A stretch of 64,000 bases of DNA from Vibrio tubiashii (lineage in GTDB: Bacteria > Pseudomonadota > Gammaproteobacteria > Enterobacterales > Vibrionaceae): assembly GCA_000775715.1 (NCBI GenBank), contig JRWQ01000011.1, positions 310,001 to 374,000 of the forward strand. Reading direction: 5' to 3'. The notes under the pieces were generated by a model. The model searched no databases, was not told where the DNA came from, and worked only from the letters and a program-made list of their open reading frames with translations. Positions 28,687 to 37,434 of this stretch are shown here, piece after piece. How positions within the stretch are numbered: the first letter of the stretch is position 1; each line of letters starts with the position of its first letter. The position numbers were made by a program, and so were the translations under genes.

Positions 28687-29427
28687 ATGCTGGATCTACA
28701 AGGATATGAAGCCTCTATATTAAAAGGGGCCGTAGTGACCATCGAAGTCGCCCTATTGTCGCTGTTGTTAGCAACGATTTTAGGTATGTTAGGAGCCTTA
28801 GCAAAGTTGGCTCCATATCGTTGGGCGCGAGCTATTGCGACGCTTTACACCACTGTTATTCGTGGTATCCCGGATTTAGTCCTAATGATGCTGATTTTCT
28901 TCGGCGGGCAAATTTTACTTAACAACAGTCTCTACTCGATTAACGAGTCGCTCAATGAGTGGTTTGCTTCAAGCGATCCAAACCATGAATGGACTTCTTA
29001 TCTACCTGACTATATTGATGTCAGCCCATTTATTGCAGGTATATTGACTATCGGCTTTATCTTTGGAGCTTACATGGCAGAGACTTTCCGCGGTGCAATT
29101 ATGGCTGTAGACAAAGGTGAACTAGAGGCCGCCAAAGCATACGGTATGAGCTCAGTGCTCGCATTTCGCCGAATTCTGTTACCACAAATGATTCGCCACG
29201 CATTACCTGGCTTTGGTAACAACTGGCTAGTGCTATTAAAAACGACCGCGCTTGTTTCGATTATCGGTTTGGAAGACATGGTACGTATGAGTTCACTTGC
29301 TGCTGGCTCGACTAAGATGCCATTTACCTTCTACATGGCGGTTGCCATCATTTTCTTATTCTTTACCAGTGTCTCGACAGGCGTGTTGAAAATGGTAGAG
29401 CGCAAATTCAGTATTCATGCGAGGTAA
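28687..29427 (+). CDS. Amino-acid ABC transporter permease (HisQ/ArtQ-like)
   Basis: 246 aa inner-membrane permease with the amino-acid-type N-terminal block (GYEASILKGAVVTIEVAL) and the EAA loop FRRILLPQMIRHALPGFGNNW that docks on the ATPase. AETFRGAIMAVDKGELEAAKAYGMS is typical of the HisQ/M family. Start at the ATG 28687 (CAGGAA eight bases before); the frame is open to a TTG at 28603, but the extra 28 residues lack family similarity and the binding-protein gene ends at 28599. Three bases separate it from the next permease gene. Confidence 0.92.
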   Translation: MLDLQGYEASILKGAVVTIEVALLSLLLATILGMLGALAKLAPYRWARAIATLYTTVIRGIPDLVLMMLIFFGGQILLNNSLYSINESLNEWFASSDPNHEWTSYLPDYIDVSPFIAGILTIGFIFGAYMAETFRGAIMAVDKGELEAAKAYGMSSVLAFRRILLPQMIRHALPGFGNNWLVLLKTTALVSIIGLEDMVRMSSLAAGSTKMPFTFYMAVAIIFLFFTSVSTGVLKMVERKFSIHAR

Positions 29428-29430
29428 AGA

Positions 29431-30108
29431 ATGGATTTTTCGTTAGTTATAGAAAGCTTACCGATTTATCTAGACGGGTTGTGGACAACAACTTGGCTTG
29501 TCACTTTAGCTTTGATTATCGGTTTGTTTGTCGCTATTCCACTTGGCGTTGCACGCAACAGTGAAAATTACTTGTTTAGTGGGCCAAGCTGGGCGTTCAT
29601 CTATTTTTTCCGAGGTACACCGCTACTGGTTCAACTGTATCTTATCTACTACGGAATGGATCAGTTTTTCCCAGTTAAAGATACGCTATGGGAAAATGCT
29701 TGGTTCTGTGCACTGGTTGCGTTTGTACTCAACACTTCCGCTTACACCGCTGAAATTATCCGTGGAGCCATCAATGGCTTACCTAAAGGTGAAGTAGAAG
29801 CCGCGAAAGCCTACGGTATGGGTACGTTTATGACTTACCGTCGTATCATTCTACCAAGCGCTTTACGTCGCGCACTTCCTGCCTATAGTAATGAGGTGAT
29901 CTTTATGCTTCACGGCAGTGCGGTAGCGGGTATTGTCACTATTCTTGACTTAACAGGTGCGGCACGTTTAGTGAACTCACGTTACTATGCCCCATTTGAG
30001 TCTTTCCTGACGGCTGGTATGTTCTACATGGCACTAACCTTTATCATTTTGGCTTTCTTCAAACTGGCCGAAAAGCGTTTCTTAGCTTACTTAAGACCGT
30101 TGAGTTAG
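29431..30108 (+). CDS. Amino-acid ABC transporter permease (HisM/ArtM-like)
   Basis: 225 aa second permease of the system. Contains FFRGTPLLVQLYLIYYGMDQFFP and the EAA loop YRRIILPSALRRALPAYSNEVI, both hallmarks of HisM/ArtM. Together with the preceding permease, ATPase and binding protein it completes a basic amino-acid importer. Terminator follows at 30122-30157. Confidence 0.93.
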   Translation: MDFSLVIESLPIYLDGLWTTTWLVTLALIIGLFVAIPLGVARNSENYLFSGPSWAFIYFFRGTPLLVQLYLIYYGMDQFFPVKDTLWENAWFCALVAFVLNTSAYTAEIIRGAINGLPKGEVEAAKAYGMGTFMTYRRIILPSALRRALPAYSNEVIFMLHGSAVAGIVTILDLTGAARLVNSRYYAPFESFLTAGMFYMALTFIILAFFKLAEKRFLAYLRPLS

Positions 30109-30121
30109 AGCTTAAAAAATA

Positions 30122-30157
30122 CAAAAAGGCTTCCGAGTGGGAAGCCTTTCTTGTTTT
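30122..30157. terminator. Bidirectional terminator, ABC operon / ybjL
   Basis: Stem AAAGGCTTCC-gagtg-GGAAGCCTTT with flanking A5 and T-rich sequence, between convergent genes. Confidence 0.9.
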
Positions 30158-30168
30158 TGCGCTAAAGA

Positions 30169-31857
30169 TTAGCTGAGAATAATTAAGAAGGTACCGGCTA
30201 GGGTCATCAAAATATTCGCTATAGCGTAGGTGCCTGCATAACCTAAAGCTGGAATGGTGGATTTAGCGTAGTCATTCACGATGTCCATTGCAGGGGCGCA
30301 AGTTCTAGCACCAATGATGGCACCAAACAGCAATGCTCTATTCATCTTAAGTACGTATGCACCGACTAAGTAGGCGGCGACGACTGGCACAACACTGATG
30401 ACAAACGCCAGGCCTATGACTTGAATTCCCACCTGAGACAGATGCTCAAACATTTTTCCGCCTGCGCTGAGGCCAATCCCCACCATAAAGAACATCAATC
30501 CGAGGTCTTTGACCATGTTTAGCGCACCTTGCGGGACGTAACCAAACGTAGGGTGGTTAGCTCGTAAAAAGCCCAGTGTAATACCTGAAAGTAGCAGGCC
30601 AACCGCGTTACCTAGGCCGAAAGAGACTTGGCCGAAAGTCATTGTGACCAGGCCAAATATAATACCTAGAATAAAGAAGCTACAGAAGGCGAGTAGGTCA
30701 GCCATCTGGCTATGGATCGAGATGAAACCGATTTTTTCCGCTAACCCGTGTACACGACTTTTTTCGCCACTGACTTGGAGAACGTCACCTTTAGCAAGAA
30801 CGATGTCTAAATCCATCGGCATTTCGATCTGCGCACGTACTACGCGATTGAGGAAACAGCCATACTCAGAAAGATTTAGGTCAGACAGGCGTTTTCCAGC
30901 AATCGAGTCACTCTTTACTACGATTTCTTCTTCTACGATTCGTAGATCAAGCAGGTTGCGGTCAAATACCTCTTTACCGTTGCGAAAGCTTGGGTCCAAG
31001 CGAGCATGGCTATCGGGAAAGCCTACCAATGCGATTTCGTCGCCTTGCTGTAAGATAGCATCACCATCAGGGTGGGCGAGAATACCGTTACGACGGATTC
31101 GTTCGATGTAGCAGCCGGTTTGACGATAGATACCTAACTCGCGTAGGTTCTTACCATCGATCCAATCAATCAGCTCTGGACCAACTCGATAAGCCCGAAT
31201 AATCGGAAGGTACACTTTACGTTGCCCGGCATTGCCCAAACCACGCTCTTGAGCGATTTGTTCAGCAGAGTCGGATAAGTTTTGTTTTTGTAGTTTTGGC
31301 AATAGCTTCGCAAACATAATCATGCTGATCAGGCCAATTAGGTAAGCCATTGCGTATCCGACGGATAAGTTTTCGATGACCTGAGCGTAGTCCATATTGC
31401 GCGGTGTTGTCGCCAGTCCGGAATTTAGTGCGTCTTGCGCACCAACCAGCACTGGTGTCGAGGTCAGTGCGCCCGCCATCATACCTGCCGATAGACCAAA
31501 ATCTAAGCCCATATAGTGGCTTGCATAGTAGGTAATGAAAAGCGCAGTAGACAGAACAATCATGCTGATGATGAAGTAGTGCTTGCCGTCTCGGAAAAAA
31601 ATACCGAAGAAGTTAGGGCCTGCTTCAATGCCGACACAATAGATAAACAGCATGAAGCCAATGGTCAATGCTTCAGCGTTAAAGGTAAAACCTAGGTGAC
31701 CCATTACTAATGAGGTGATCAGTACCCCAATGGAATTGCCAAGTTGGAAGTTACCGAAGCGGATTTTGCCAATACCTAGGCCTATTGCCAATACGACAAA
31801 GATGAGAAGAATCGGGTTTTGTTCGAGCAAGAGTACGACGTCAATGTTCACGGGCAA
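30169..31857 (-). CDS. ybjL: YbjL-type putative transporter (AspT/YidE family)
   Basis: 562 aa, the length of E. coli YbjL (561). Order: five to six helices, two cytoplasmic RCK_C (TrkA-C) regulatory domains about residues 200-370, then five to six helices; [19 protein letters not shown] and [19 protein letters not shown] blocks mark the aspartate:alanine exchanger family. The substrate of YbjL is unknown. It lies next to grxA, as in E. coli. 178 bases separate it from grxA, so they may be independent. Confidence 0.92.
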   Translation of the reverse strand: MPVNIDVVLLLEQNPILLIFVVLAIGLGIGKIRFGNFQLGNSIGVLITSLVMGHLGFTFNAEALTIGFMLFIYCVGIEAGPNFFGIFFRDGKHYFIISMIVLSTALFITYYASHYMGLDFGLSAGMMAGALTSTPVLVGAQDALNSGLATTPRNMDYAQVIENLSVGYAMAYLIGLISMIMFAKLLPKLQKQNLSDSAEQIAQERGLGNAGQRKVYLPIIRAYRVGPELIDWIDGKNLRELGIYRQTGCYIERIRRNGILAHPDGDAILQQGDEIALVGFPDSHARLDPSFRNGKEVFDRNLLDLRIVEEEIVVKSDSIAGKRLSDLNLSEYGCFLNRVVRAQIEMPMDLDIVLAKGDVLQVSGEKSRVHGLAEKIGFISIHSQMADLLAFCSFFILGIIFGLVTMTFGQVSFGLGNAVGLLLSGITLGFLRANHPTFGYVPQGALNMVKDLGLMFFMVGIGLSAGGKMFEHLSQVGIQVIGLAFVISVVPVVAAYLVGAYVLKMNRALLFGAIIGARTCAPAMDIVNDYAKSTIPALGYAGTYAIANILMTLAGTFLIILS

Positions 31858-31985
31858 GTCTTGTGTGTGCCAACTAGATTAAGTGTGCGAATTGTAGCGT
31901 ATTACCACTAAAAGATAAGTGATTTTTTTTATAATTTTCGATTAGCTGATTTAAGTAGAGTGGGTGAATTGCTCGGTAAAAATCA

Positions 31986-32019
31986 TTAAAAAAGCCGCTT
32001 ATTTAATAAGCGGCTTCAG
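31986..32019 (-). terminator. Terminator of grxA
   Basis: Stem AAGCCGCTTATT-taAATAAGCGGCTT with T6 on the minus strand side; just past the grxA stop. Confidence 0.92.
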
Positions 32020-32035
32020 GGGAATCTTTTAACTA

Positions 32036-32302
32036 TTACTCGTCGAATAGACCGAGGTGCTCTTTTGCGTATGCTTCGAAGTCGTCACAACCACCGATGT
32101 GCTCTTGGTCAACGAAGATTTGAGGAACAGTTTCTACTGGTTTACCCACTGTCTTCTCAAGGTCCGCTTTAGAGATCCCTTCAGCATGAATATCAACGTA
32201 ACGGTAGTTGAAATCATCACGCTTAGCTTTAAGTGTTTCAGCATGCTCTTTTGCACGAACACAGTATGGACAAGCCGGGCGACCAAAGATAACTACGAAC
32301 AT
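32036..32302 (-). CDS. grxA: Glutaredoxin 1 GrxA
   Basis: 88 aa dithiol glutaredoxin with the active site CPYC at residues 11-14 and the glutathione-binding TVPQIFVDQEHIGG. Reduces ribonucleotide reductase and other disulfides with glutathione in the cytoplasm. Very similar to E. coli GrxA (85 aa). An exact OxyR half-operator lies 83 bases upstream, in line with OxyR control of enteric grxA. The AGGAGAAAGAG before the ATG is a strong ribosome-binding site. Confidence 0.97.
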   Translation of the reverse strand: MFVVIFGRPACPYCVRAKEHAETLKAKRDDFNYRYVDIHAEGISKADLEKTVGKPVETVPQIFVDQEHIGGCDDFEAYAKEHLGLFDE

Positions 32303-32384
32303 ATTCTCTTTCTCCTGTATTTTGTTAGTTGCAACTATGCCCGATTCAAAACAGGAAATAAAGTGCCTTTTGCCTCTTGTTCCG

Positions 32385-32399
32385 ATAGCTCAAATCTAT
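32385..32399 (-). promoter_or_regulatory. Candidate OxyR site upstream of grxA
   Basis: ATAG-cT-caa-At-CTAT matches every defined position of the OxyR unit ATAGnTnnnAnCTAT. A second unit at the standard 7-base spacing toward grxA (32363-32377) is poor. A CATAGT -10-like hexamer lies at 32334-32339 on the minus strand. Confidence 0.6.
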
Positions 32400-32567
32400 C
32401 GAGCAAAAAACATTCGCGTAGTTGTTACTCTATCAATACTGGGTGTGCTTTAGATCCAGAAAGCCATATAAAAAAAGGGGTTTTCTCTGAAAATTGCACT
32501 TGGTCAATTTTATTTAAACGGATTGAGTGCAAGCTAAACAAGCGGCAGTCACAGGGAGTGTTTGGGT

Positions 32568-33818
32568 ATGTTCCAATTTATGACTTCGACCAGAATTATT
32601 TTTGGCGAAGGTGCCTTTCAATCGTCACTATCTGTTTTAAACCAGTACGGTTATAGCGTGTTACTGGTGACAGGGAAAAACATCGAACGAGCTTCCCCCC
32701 TCCTTCACTACGTCAAACAACAATCAATGCGCTATCAGCATGTGGCAGTAAGTGGTGAGCCTAATATTACCATGATAGAAGAGACCGCTTTGGTGGGAAG
32801 AAAGTTTAAGCCCGATATGGTGGTTGCTATGGGCGGTGGCAGTGTTCTTGATATGGGAAAGGCTCTCGCGGCTGTTATCCCCAACCAAGGTGATGTCTAT
32901 GACTATGTTGAAGTCGTCGGGCGCAATGTTCCCCTTAAGTCTAAACCGCTACCTTTTATTGCCATTCCAACCACGGCGAGTACTGGCTCAGAAGTGACAC
33001 GCAATGCAGTACTCCGTTCAGGGCAAGACCAAGTTAAAGTCAGTTTAAGAAGCCCAGATATGCTTGCCGATGTGGCAATCGTCGACCCAACCTTAACTTA
33101 TGGTACCGATAAACTAACCTCAGGCAGGGGGGTAATGGATGCGTTTACTCATCTGATGGAAGCGTATGTCTGTGGCGATCCTAATCCTTTGACAGATATG
33201 ATTTGCGAAGAGGGGTTACGCCGTCTAAGTGCTTCGATATTACCCGCCTGTTTGCAAGACAATTACAAAGCGAGATCGGATATCTCTTTTGCGGCAATGT
33301 TAGGCGGAATGGCGATAACCAATGCCAAGCTCGGTGCAGCTCACGGCTTAGCATCGGCTTTAGGTGGCAAACTCGATGCCCCTCATAGCATCATTACTGC
33401 GCGTCTGGCTCCTTTTGTTATGCAGGAAAACATTAATGCGGCGAAACGGGCAGGGCGCAGCGATGTACTTCACCGTTACTCAAAAATTGCACAGATCCTT
33501 ACGGGAAGGATTAACGCGTGTCGAGAAGATGCAATTCTGTGGACCAACATGATGTTAGAGAAGTTGGCCATTCCGAAGCTCAACACGTTTGGCGTTTGCT
33601 CTACCTCTTTTGAGATGGTAGCCGAAGATGCACTTAAGTCAGTAGCGATAAAAGGTAATCCACTGCCACTGACTCAAGAGCGGTTAACCTACATTCTGGG
33701 CCAAGTGTGTCAGTGTAAAGGGCGTTGTGAAAGTACTAAGGCTATTGGAACCGCGTCAAACGCGACACTATTGACTCGTGAAGATACCAGAGATCAGGGC
33801 AGCTATGAAGACGGTTAA
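32568..33818 (+). CDS. Iron-containing alcohol dehydrogenase family protein
   Basis: 416 aa group III (Fe-dependent) alcohol dehydrogenase. NAD-binding GGGSVLDMGKA about residues 93-103, TTASTGSEVTRNAV, and metal-ligand region GVMDAFTHLMEAYV plus AHGLASALGGKLDAPH. The C-terminal 35 residues after the catalytic fold (CQCKGRCESTKA...) are hydrophilic and unusual. Substrate unknown. ATG at 32568, with AGGGAG nine bases upstream, preferred over a TTG two codons earlier. Divergent from grxA, 265 bases apart. Confidence 0.9.
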   Translation: MFQFMTSTRIIFGEGAFQSSLSVLNQYGYSVLLVTGKNIERASPLLHYVKQQSMRYQHVAVSGEPNITMIEETALVGRKFKPDMVVAMGGGSVLDMGKALAAVIPNQGDVYDYVEVVGRNVPLKSKPLPFIAIPTTASTGSEVTRNAVLRSGQDQVKVSLRSPDMLADVAIVDPTLTYGTDKLTSGRGVMDAFTHLMEAYVCGDPNPLTDMICEEGLRRLSASILPACLQDNYKARSDISFAAMLGGMAITNAKLGAAHGLASALGGKLDAPHSIITARLAPFVMQENINAAKRAGRSDVLHRYSKIAQILTGRINACREDAILWTNMMLEKLAIPKLNTFGVCSTSFEMVAEDALKSVAIKGNPLPLTQERLTYILGQVCQCKGRCESTKAIGTASNATLLTREDTRDQGSYEDG

Positions 33819-33842
33819 GTCGCGGTTGTTTATGGGAAATAG

Positions 33843-33871
33843 AAAACGGAGCAGTGAATGCTCCGTTTTGT
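33843..33871. terminator. Bidirectional terminator, alcohol dehydrogenase / hexR
   Basis: Stem AAAACGGAGC-agtgaat-GCTCCGTTTT with T-rich 3' flank, between convergent genes. Confidence 0.88.
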
Positions 33872-34726
33872 TTAGAATTGTGATAGCTTGTCGTAGCGTG
33901 AATCTTTTAACACATCTTTGACGCGTTTTAGGTTTTCTCTAAAGCCAGTACCGCGACGTAGTGTGAATCCTGTCGCTAGCACATCGATGACCGTCATCTG
34001 GACAACACGGCTTGCCATCGGCATGTAGACATCAGTGTCTTCAGGGACGTCCAATGAGATCGACAGAGAGCTCGCTTTGTCTAACGGAGAGTCTTTGGCG
34101 GTGATCGCAATTACGGTCGCACCATTCTCACGCGCTAAGTTAGCTATTTCTACTAGGCTCTTGGTGCGGCCAGTATGTGAAATAAGCACAATCACATCGT
34201 TGTCAGTACAATTAATGCAGCTCATACGTTGCATTACAATGTCTTCAAAACAGGTAATAGGGATATTAAAGCGAATGAACTTGTTTTGCGCGTCTTTTGC
34301 TACAGCCGATGACGCACCTAAGCCAAAAAATGAGATACGCTTAGCCTGAGTAAGCAGGTCGACCGCTCGGTTGACTTGCATCGCGTCTAGGCTATTCTTA
34401 GCCACGTCCAAGCATGCCATTGTTGATTCGAAAATCTTATGCGTATAAGCGTCAGGACCGTCATCTTCCTCAACGTTTCGATTCACGTAAGGGGTCCCAT
34501 TTGCCAAGCTTTGAGCTAGGTGAAGTTTAAAGTCTGGAAAACCTTTAGTATCCAAACGACGACAGAAGCGGTTAACAGTCGGCTCACTTACATCAGCCAT
34601 TTTTGCTAGTGTAGCAATACTAGAATGGATAGCAGTCTGTGGTGAGGCCATGATGACTTCAGCCACTTTTCTCTCGGACTTGCTAAAATTTTCTAGATTC
34701 TTTTGAATTTTTTCTAATGTGTTCAT
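33872..34726 (-). CDS. hexR: HexR family transcriptional regulator (RpiR type)
   Basis: 284 aa. N-terminal RpiR helix-turn-helix (SVSEPTVNRFCRRLDTKGFPDFKLHL-like region, residues about 20-75) and a C-terminal SIS sugar-phosphate domain (FFGLGASSAVA, LISHTGRTKSLVEIA). In Gammaproteobacteria HexR senses 2-keto-3-deoxy-6-phosphogluconate and controls central carbon genes. Full-length similarity to E. coli HexR, which begins MNMLEKIQ, fixes the ATG at 34726 (MNTLEKIQ) rather than a GTG three codons earlier. Two palindromes lie in the upstream region. Confidence 0.93.
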   Translation of the reverse strand: MNTLEKIQKNLENFSKSERKVAEVIMASPQTAIHSSIATLAKMADVSEPTVNRFCRRLDTKGFPDFKLHLAQSLANGTPYVNRNVEEDDGPDAYTHKIFESTMACLDVAKNSLDAMQVNRAVDLLTQAKRISFFGLGASSAVAKDAQNKFIRFNIPITCFEDIVMQRMSCINCTDNDVIVLISHTGRTKSLVEIANLARENGATVIAITAKDSPLDKASSLSISLDVPEDTDVYMPMASRVVQMTVIDVLATGFTLRRGTGFRENLKRVKDVLKDSRYDKLSQF

Positions 34727-34835
34727 AGTGTTCACGAGGGTATAGAGAACAACTCACTGGATATGCCCGAAGTTACTAAGGGGATAAAAGAGGACCCCAA
34801 TAAGGCAAGTGCAATCCAGCGCCATGCAGCCAGTA

Positions 34836-34917
34836 TAAACCTAAGCTTAAGGTTTAAGACATCTTTTCTAGTATTCAATTGGCCAATATATGACAAGCCT
34901 CAAACAAAATTTTGTTT
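34836..34917. promoter_or_regulatory. Two palindromes upstream of hexR
   Basis: TAAACCT-aagctta-AGGTTTA at 34836-34856 and the perfect 16-base palindrome AAACAAAA-TTTTGTTT at 34902-34917. They lie 110-190 bases before hexR and downstream of panP. Neither matches the HexR consensus I know; operator identity is open. Confidence 0.35.
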
Positions 34918-35005
34918 AAACTACAGAAATATCTATTCGAGCAAGGAATTTGACTATTATTAGGTCATGTTGATAGGCAAATTACACTTTGTCCGAAATA
35001 AAGTT

Positions 35006-36664
35006 TCAGTTTGACTCGCTTGTCGACAGTATATGGTTGGTTAACAGATCAATCTGAGAGAGCAGCTTGGGTGCTTGCTTAGCGATTTCACGCTGCTCTT
35101 CGAGTACGGAGCTCAGTATATCGCAACTGGTTAACGGGTTTGCTAATACCACGCGGAACACAAGGGTGTTCAAGTGGTCCCAACGCTCAGGGTTTAAACG
35201 TGTGCGTGATACAAATGATTTGCCCGTTTCACGCTGACGTTTCTGGATAAACTTGGTGAGTTCGTTAAGCAACTCGTTGAGCTGTTCGGTTTGTTTTCCT
35301 TGCGACTTTTCTAACGCGAGGCGAACTTGCTGAGGTAAGTAGCGATAGGTAAGAAGGCATAATTCCGGCTCAGAAACCAGTTCAAAGTCAGGCTGTTGTG
35401 CGATGTGGTTGGCAAAGAACTTAGCCTTTTCGATACTTTGATCAATCAGCAACTCATAGCCAGGTCGGCTAATGATATGCATCGCTGCATAGACAAGCAT
35501 TGCCATCCCAGAGCGAGAGCCTTCAAGCGTATGGCTGCCTAAGTCTTTTGAACCTTTACGCAGAATGTATTGTGCGTGATGCTCAATCGACTTCATCGCG
35601 TCGGGTTTTTTAAACAGTACCATGCCTGCGCCCATAGGGATGTAGAGCTGTTTATGCGCATCAATGGTTACGGAGTCGGCAAGCTCGATGCCGTCGAGAA
35701 GATGACGATAGTTATTCGACATCAGAGTGGCACCGCCCCAAGCTGCATCAACATGGAAATGGCACTCTTCTTCTTGGCAAATCTCTGCGATGGCTTTCAG
35801 TGGGTCAATACTGCCCGTTTCAGTTGTACCAGCAACACCAATAACGGCAAAAGGCTTGATGTTTTGTTGTTTTAACTCTTTGATACGCTGTTTTAGCGAC
35901 TTAGGGCAAATTCGATTGTCGTTGTCGGTCTTAACCGCGACCAAGCCTTCTTGACCAATGCCAAGTACATCTGCGGCTTTTTTAAGAGAATAGTGACCTC
36001 GCTCAGAAACAAGTACGGCTAATCCTTCATAACCGTAGTGCTTCATAGCTTTGAACAGCCCCTCTTTCTCAACGCCCTTGAAACCAGCGTCTGCTTTAAG
36101 TGCGTTGTTACGAGCGACCCAAAGCGCAGTAATGTTGGCTATGGTGCCCCCGGAGCAGAATGCGCCGAGAGAGTGGTTAGCACTGTGCATCCATTGGTCG
36201 TAAAACTGAGTATCTTCGCCATAAATAAGGCGATGAAGCATGCCTAGAACCTGTCGTTCAAGGGGCGTAAATGCCTTAGATGTCTCGATTTTTACTAGGT
36301 TTTGGTTTAGCGCGATCATGATTTTTGACAGTGGCATTAGGAAATAAGGTAATGCCGATGTCATATGACCGATAAAACTCGGTGCAGAAGTATGCACAGA
36401 TTGAGAAACTAATGTATCAAGCAGATGTTGAGTATGTTCAGAGACAAATTCCGGTTGTTCTGGGATCGACGCGTGAGAGAAGTCTTTTTCTATATCGCGC
36501 AGTGGTTTTTCTTCAGCCACGATATGCTCGCGCAAAAACTTGTTCAAGTTGCGCGAAAGTTCTTCTTCAATTTTGGTTAGCGTTGAGTCTGGCCCTTCAG
36601 GGACGGTGAAGATTCGGAGTAAACTCTCGAAGCTCACATCAGCCGTTTTTTGTTCCGATATCAT
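35006..36664 (-). CDS. panP: Pyridoxal-dependent aspartate 1-decarboxylase PanP
   Basis: 552-aa PLP enzyme of the group II decarboxylase family. The PLP lysine is in TIDAHKQLYIPMGAG; HVDAAWGGA carries the Asp that contacts the pyridine nitrogen. Full-length character matches PanP, which in Vibrio replaces the pyruvoyl enzyme PanD to make beta-alanine for coenzyme A. Glutamate decarboxylase-like relatives are the alternative. It stands alone on its strand with no clear terminator before hexR. The ribosome-binding site is weak. Confidence 0.88.
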   Translation of the reverse strand: MISEQKTADVSFESLLRIFTVPEGPDSTLTKIEEELSRNLNKFLREHIVAEEKPLRDIEKDFSHASIPEQPEFVSEHTQHLLDTLVSQSVHTSAPSFIGHMTSALPYFLMPLSKIMIALNQNLVKIETSKAFTPLERQVLGMLHRLIYGEDTQFYDQWMHSANHSLGAFCSGGTIANITALWVARNNALKADAGFKGVEKEGLFKAMKHYGYEGLAVLVSERGHYSLKKAADVLGIGQEGLVAVKTDNDNRICPKSLKQRIKELKQQNIKPFAVIGVAGTTETGSIDPLKAIAEICQEEECHFHVDAAWGGATLMSNNYRHLLDGIELADSVTIDAHKQLYIPMGAGMVLFKKPDAMKSIEHHAQYILRKGSKDLGSHTLEGSRSGMAMLVYAAMHIISRPGYELLIDQSIEKAKFFANHIAQQPDFELVSEPELCLLTYRYLPQQVRLALEKSQGKQTEQLNELLNELTKFIQKRQRETGKSFVSRTRLNPERWDHLNTLVFRVVLANPLTSCDILSSVLEEQREIAKQAPKLLSQIDLLTNHILSTSESN

Positions 36665-36713
36665 ACAGCTATATTGCTCTAATCATTTTTGTTGCAGCGG
36701 GACAATCTAAACG

Positions 36714-36736
36714 AAAACGGGAGCAAAGTCCCGTCT
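36714..36736 (-). terminator. Terminator of the orphan periplasmic gene
   Basis: Stem ACGGGA-ctttgc-TCCCGT followed on the minus strand by TTTCGTTT, 70 bases past the stop. A second stem (TAGCGCA/TGCGCTA, 36762-36793) lies between it and the gene. Confidence 0.65.
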
Positions 36737-36806
36737 TAATTATCGAATCTTAGATTTTAGCTAGCGCACATACTCTTAAAAGGCGATGCGCTAATAAGCC
36801 TTAAGC

Positions 36807-37319
36807 TTACTGGCATTGAATCGCTTCTAGCTGTTTAATTGATGCGTTGTATCGTTTAAGTGCACTATCGATCTTTGTTGGGTGACTCAACAGATCAGCA
36901 AATGCTGAACGTAGCTGGTAGTTCTTTTCATGCGGTTTAGCTTGGCGATCTTCAAAAGTCACCTTAGCAACTTGCCCAAGCTCATCACTGCGTGATGCGA
37001 GCACTTTGATGTCTTTCTGCTCTAACTGAAGCCAAGCTTCAACTGGTTGGTTGGTTGCTACTTTTACTGGATCGTTTTCCAAATAGTAGTGTACCGCAGT
37101 TCGGTTGAGCTCAAAGTGGTTTTTACGTCCTTTAAGGAACCACTGGCTAACCTCTGTTAAGTCTGGATACTGTTCTGAGGTCAAGGTGGCTAAATCTTCA
37201 TACCAGTGTAAAGACGCGTCGATGTAAGCATCATATTTTTTAGCTAGGCAAGCATTATCGGCTGCGGATGCAAACGTCGAAGTCGCAGCGAGCAACATTG
37301 CAACGAGAGTGCGTTTCAT
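36807..37319 (-). CDS. Conserved hypothetical periplasmic protein
   Basis: 170 aa. A typical signal peptide (about residues 1-19, MLLAATSTFASAA) precedes a mature, mostly helical, charged protein with two Cys, one at the start (DNACLAKKYDAYIDASLHWYEDL) and one at the very end (EAIQCQ) that could form a disulfide. I do not recognise a domain. A good start, signal peptide and terminator support a real gene. It lies between panP and lysO, all on the minus strand, but with its own flanking non-coding sequence. Confidence 0.75.
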   Translation of the reverse strand: MKRTLVAMLLAATSTFASAADNACLAKKYDAYIDASLHWYEDLATLTSEQYPDLTEVSQWFLKGRKNHFELNRTAVHYYLENDPVKVATNQPVEAWLQLEQKDIKVLASRSDELGQVAKVTFEDRQAKPHEKNYQLRSAFADLLSHPTKIDSALKRYNASIKQLEAIQCQ

Positions 37320-37434
37320 AGTGATTCCTTTTGAGGCGATTTATTATAGTTTCTAGTTATCTAATTTAGTGTTAACTAAATTACTTGGGCGTTCCATGGT
37401 TAATATAGATGTTTTAACTGATAATTCCTGCGAT

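Noticed and set aside
34763..34963. 66-codon frame upstream of hexR on the plus strand
   Set aside because: It spans the two palindromes, lacks a ribosome-binding site and resembles no protein.
36762..36793. Second hairpin (TAGCGCA/TGCGCTA) as the main terminator of the orphan gene
   Set aside because: Large loop and no T run after it; the stem at 36714-36736 is the better terminator.
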